This document shows, one piece after another, positions 15,903 through 18,130 of a stretch of 18,130 bases of DNA. The number at the start of each line of letters is the position of its first letter. Position 1 is the first letter of the stretch. Both the position numbers and the translations under genes were made by a program. Origin of the DNA: Bacteroidales bacterium (lineage in GTDB: Bacteria > Bacteroidota > Bacteroidia > Bacteroidales > F082); assembly GCA_024689285.1 (NCBI GenBank), contig JAILDR010000207.1:1-18130 (forward strand), given 5' to 3'. The notes beneath the pieces are model-generated. The model ran no database searches, was not told the origin of the DNA, and worked only from the letters and a program-made list of their open reading frames with translations.

Positions 15903-16318
15903 TCTTTATTTCTTATTTTCCTAATCCAAAGCGTCAACACCATAATCAGCCCTCCCAAAAGCGCTCCAATGGTATTGTTGAACAAATCATCCACATCAAA
16001 CGTTCCTCTATGCCAAATCAACTGCGAGCATTCAATGGTTTCGGATAAGAATAGCCCCACTAGCACTGCCGCCAGTAATTTATGTTTTGGAGCGATTAAG
16101 CCGACCATGCAACCTATGGGCAGAAATAGCAGAATGTTGTAAATGTTATCACCATAAAAGATTTGGGGGTTATCAGTCTTATACCCCCAAAACCATTCCG
16201 TCCGAATAGAAGAATAATCTAAAGGCTCCCGCTTAAGCAAAGTAATACATAATGTCGCCACAACATAAACTATGAGTATGGCAACATAGACAATCTCCCT
16301 ATTCCTCTTCACATTCAT
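15899..16318 (-). CDS. VanZ-like membrane protein
   Basis: Small membrane protein of the VanZ-like family, 139 residues; function unknown outside the teicoplanin-resistance namesake. Seen: a hydrophobic segment at about 9-28, the charged region EPLDYSSIRTEWFWGY, then DNIYNILLFLPIGCMVGL (58-74), LLAAVLVGLFLSETIECSQL (81-100), the family signature WHRGTFDVDDLFNNTIGALLG (102-122) and a last segment. The frame is open further upstream to 16462, but that extension would overlap the acetyltransferase gene by about 100 bases and is not VanZ-like. I therefore place the start at 16318, preceded by an AAGAAG-type weak ribosome site. It lies between acetyltransferase and deacetylase genes, a common place for VanZ-like proteins in polysaccharide clusters. 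Confidence 0.9.
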   Translation of the reverse strand: MNVKRNREIVYVAILIVYVVATLCITLLKREPLDYSSIRTEWFWGYKTDNPQIFYGDNIYNILLFLPIGCMVGLIAPKHKLLAAVLVGLFLSETIECSQLIWHRGTFDVDDLFNNTIGALLGGLIMVLTLWIRKIRNKE

Positions 16319-16358
16319 TATCTTCTTTCTGTTTTCTATTGGGTGACGTTCATTCGAT

Positions 16359-16937
16359 TCATTCTTGAGGGATTGATTTGATAACCTTTGCAGGATTTCC
16401 GGCAGCGATAGTCCATGCTGGAACGTCTTTTGATACCAAGGAGCCCGCTCCAATAATGGCACCTTCGCCTACGGTTACTCCAGGCAAAACCATGGATTCC
16501 ATACCGACCAAACAACCTTTTTTCAAGACTATGGGTTTAATGGTATAGCCCAGTTTCATATAGTCACTACCAACATGGTAATTGGTGAAGTCGCGTTGGT
16601 GACAAAGCAGACGTGCTCCACTGGCAATGCTTACATTGTCTTCCACGGTAATCATATCAGGATGACTCGGGTCGATTCGTACAAAATCACCAATATAACA
16701 GCCTTTACCCACATGGCAGCCCATTTTCCGCATGATAACGGGACGCAATTTTCTGGGTGCCAAAGGTTCCAAAATGGCCCAATCCATCATCTTCGCCAAA
16801 CGCTTCATGCGAATATTCCTAAAAAACTGCTTGACAACACGCCACAAACTGACTTGACCATATTCTTCTTCTGAATAGTTGAAGCCAAGCGCACGAAGCA
16901 TTTTAAATGTAAAACTGAGTTTTTTCTGTTCCATCAT
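16359..16937 (-). CDS. Left-handed beta-helix (hexapeptide) O-acetyltransferase
   Basis: Acyl-CoA-dependent acetyltransferase of the maltose/galactoside/WcaF type, 192 residues. An N-terminal helical part (1-70) is followed by hexapeptide repeats: CHVGKGCYIGDFVRI, ITVEDNVSIASGARLLCHQRD with probable catalytic H113, then PIVLKKGCLVGMESMVLPGV, VGEGAIIGAGSLVSKDVP and the family end AAGNPAKVIKSIP. It probably acetylates a sugar of the surface polysaccharide in the cytosol. The start ATGATG overlaps the stop of the family 2 glycosyltransferase, so the genes are coupled. The sugar substrate cannot be read from the sequence. Confidence 0.92.
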   Translation of the reverse strand: MMEQKKLSFTFKMLRALGFNYSEEEYGQVSLWRVVKQFFRNIRMKRLAKMMDWAILEPLAPRKLRPVIMRKMGCHVGKGCYIGDFVRIDPSHPDMITVEDNVSIASGARLLCHQRDFTNYHVGSDYMKLGYTIKPIVLKKGCLVGMESMVLPGVTVGEGAIIGAGSLVSKDVPAWTIAAGNPAKVIKSIPQE

Positions 16938-17824
16938 ATACCGATTTTATTTCTGTACTCCATAAACCATTTCCATGCATTAACCGGGCTTGAACCAAAA
17001 CATAAGAAAGCTTCTATCATTGCACGTCCATATTTATGCATTTTGAAATACACGAAAAACAGTACACCATGGTGACGACAGATAACCTGTCTCTTGTCTG
17101 CCGAGGACAACAAGTAAAAATGAAGTTTCTTATTCTCAAACATTAACTTTTGTCCTTGCAGTTTCTTTGTTCCCGTCGACAACTGGTCACCAGGATGCAT
17201 GTAGTTTCTTATATGTATTTCAGGTATATATCCGAATTTAGGGCGTGCATCAAGTGTTTTTTGTATCAAAAAATGCTCATGACATGAAGGCACGTCATCA
17301 AAACCGCCGATCTTTTGGATAAAAGATGTCTTGAACATAAAAGTGTTGGTGCCAGATATGTGATACAAAAGATGTATCCTATTCAACTCCTCAACAGTCA
17401 TCCCGTTGGTTATTTTCTGGTGTCTTTCCGCAACTTTTTGTCCAGTTGAGTAATTGTAAGTGGCACCGTCCATCACTGAAACATCCCAATCATTCTCAAC
17501 CATCTTCTTATATTGCACTTCCAGCCTATCTGGCAAATATTGATCGTCATCATCAAGAAATGCAACGAACTCGCCTTTTGCTTGAAAAATGCCTACATTT
17601 CGGGAAGCTGCTCCACCCAGATTTCGTTCGTTCTGAATATACCGGATTCGAGGATCATTGTAATGCGACATGACTTCAGCCGTCAATTTACGGGCGTCTG
17701 AATCGGGTTTGTTGTCATCCACAACAATCAACTCAAAGTCAGTAAAGGTCTGGGCGAGCACCGAATCTATTGCATTAGCCAAATAATCGGTTCGGTTATA
17801 TGTTGGGGTAATTACAGTTATCAT
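16934..17824 (-). CDS. Family 2 glycosyltransferase
   Basis: Cytosolic or membrane-associated inverting glycosyltransferase with a GT-A fold, 296 residues. Seen: ITVITPTYNRTDYLANAID (2-20), ELIVVDDNKPDSD (31-43) for nucleotide binding, NERNLGGAASRNVGI (65-79), and the metal-binding Asp cluster VAFLDDDDQYLP (87-98). The C-terminal half holds GFDDVPSCHEHFLIQKTL, a typical acceptor-side segment, and a hydrophobic stretch near 250-258. It would add one sugar to the lipid-linked repeat unit. The start lies next to the stop of the family 1 glycosyltransferase; the stop overlaps the acetyltransferase start. Donor and acceptor are not deducible. Confidence 0.95.
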   Translation of the reverse strand: MITVITPTYNRTDYLANAIDSVLAQTFTDFELIVVDDNKPDSDARKLTAEVMSHYNDPRIRYIQNERNLGGAASRNVGIFQAKGEFVAFLDDDDQYLPDRLEVQYKKMVENDWDVSVMDGATYNYSTGQKVAERHQKITNGMTVEELNRIHLLYHISGTNTFMFKTSFIQKIGGFDDVPSCHEHFLIQKTLDARPKFGYIPEIHIRNYMHPGDQLSTGTKKLQGQKLMFENKKLHFYLLSSADKRQVICRHHGVLFFVYFKMHKYGRAMIEAFLCFGSSPVNAWKWFMEYRNKIGI

Positions 17825-18130
17825 TATTGTTCTAAATACTTTTGGATTAATTCCCAGGCCTTGTCAGCCGAAAACTCATAAGCTTTTTTTGTGGATGCTG
17901 TTTTCATATCGATGAGCAGCTGCGTATTGTTATATAATATCTTCACTGCTTCGAACAATTCTGTTCCATCATCCTCAAAAGAAATAATAATACCTGTCTG
18001 ACCATCATCAACAAACTCGGCAGCATGTTTCCATCGGGTTACTATCACCGGTATACCTGACATATAGGCGTCAAGGACAGAGCCGGGAAGCCCTTCTGTA
18101 TAAAAATGAGTGGGCAGCAACATAGCATCA
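17824..18130 (-). CDS. Family 1 glycosyltransferase, C-terminal part, cut by window edge
   Basis: The last 102 codons of a GT-B fold glycosyltransferase (GT4/Glycos_transf_1 type); the N-terminal part lies beyond the window. Seen: DAMLLPTHFYTEGLPGSVLDAYMSG, in which the EGLPGSVLDAY stretch is the E-x7-E-like nucleotide-sugar motif with the second Glu replaced by Asp, then GIPVIVTRW, FVDDGQTGIII and a C-terminal helix ending KYLEQ. It would act on the same glycan as the genes downstream. The methionine at 18123 is not the real start, because the protein clearly continues upstream. Confidence 0.9.
   Translation of the reverse strand, partial: DAMLLPTHFYTEGLPGSVLDAYMSGIPVIVTRWKHAAEFVDDGQTGIIISFEDDGTELFEAVKILYNNTQLLIDMKTASTKKAYEFSADKAWELIQKYLEQ

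Noticed and set aside
16319..16462. N-terminal extension of the VanZ-like protein to 16462
   Set aside because: It would overlap the acetyltransferase gene by about 100 bases, and the extra residues are hydrophilic and not VanZ-like; the ATG at 16318 is better.

Overview
The window looks like chromosomal DNA of a Bacteroidales-type member of Bacteroidota. The evidence is the repeated Bacteroidota promoter box TAnnTTTG upstream of several genes, few Shine-Dalgarno sequences, and families typical of the phylum: DUF4468 and DUF2807 secreted proteins, a GYDIA-type GHMP kinase and the DUF4160/DUF2442 pair. I cannot name the genus. The window holds 20 protein genes (two cut by its edges) and no rRNA, tRNA, CRISPR array or transposase that I can see. 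No gap between genes exceeds 300 bases.

Region 1 (1-3755) is a chaperone island. The 5' end of dnaK reads leftward. A divergent gene encodes a secreted M23 peptidase with a LysM domain. It is followed by groES and groEL, which end at a strong hairpin terminator. The regions upstream of dnaK and groES lack a TAnnTTTG box but share two things: several GACAAA units and a 17-base element TTGGCAY-N5-YTGAC. A 79-bp element made of three consecutive hairpins sits between groES and groEL.

Region 2 (3752-7870) carries a short polyprenyl synthetase, then asd, ribF and rlmH (asd-ribF and ribF-rlmH overlap), and a DUF2807 lipoprotein with a nearly perfect 20-residue repeat. The polyprenyl synthetase lacks the conserved segment after its second DDxxD motif.

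Region 3 (7900-13810) is a mevalonate-pathway operon: a DUF4468 secreted protein, class II HMG-CoA reductase, a GYDIA-type GHMP kinase, mevalonate diphosphate decarboxylase, mevalonate kinase and a GtrA-like membrane protein. No conventional phosphomevalonate kinase is present, so the GYDIA kinase is the natural candidate for that step. A DUF4160/DUF2442 pair, AT-richer and with its own promoter, is embedded in the operon between two pathway genes. The reductase and kinases would make isopentenyl diphosphate, which the polyprenyl synthetase of region 2 and lipid-carrier enzymes such as the WecA-like protein of region 4 would use directly or indirectly.

Region 4 (13831-18130, minus strand) is part of a surface-polysaccharide operon: family 1 glycosyltransferase (partial), family 2 glycosyltransferase, hexapeptide acetyltransferase, VanZ-like protein, polysaccharide deacetylase with a DUF3473-type tail, and a WecA-like undecaprenyl-phosphate sugar-1-phosphate transferase. 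It converges on gtrA across a shared bidirectional terminator.

The most interesting points are the embedded DUF4160/DUF2442 module, the mevalonate operon with an unassigned kinase, the common control sequences of dnaK and groESL, the hairpin element inside groESL and the internally shortened prenyl synthase.
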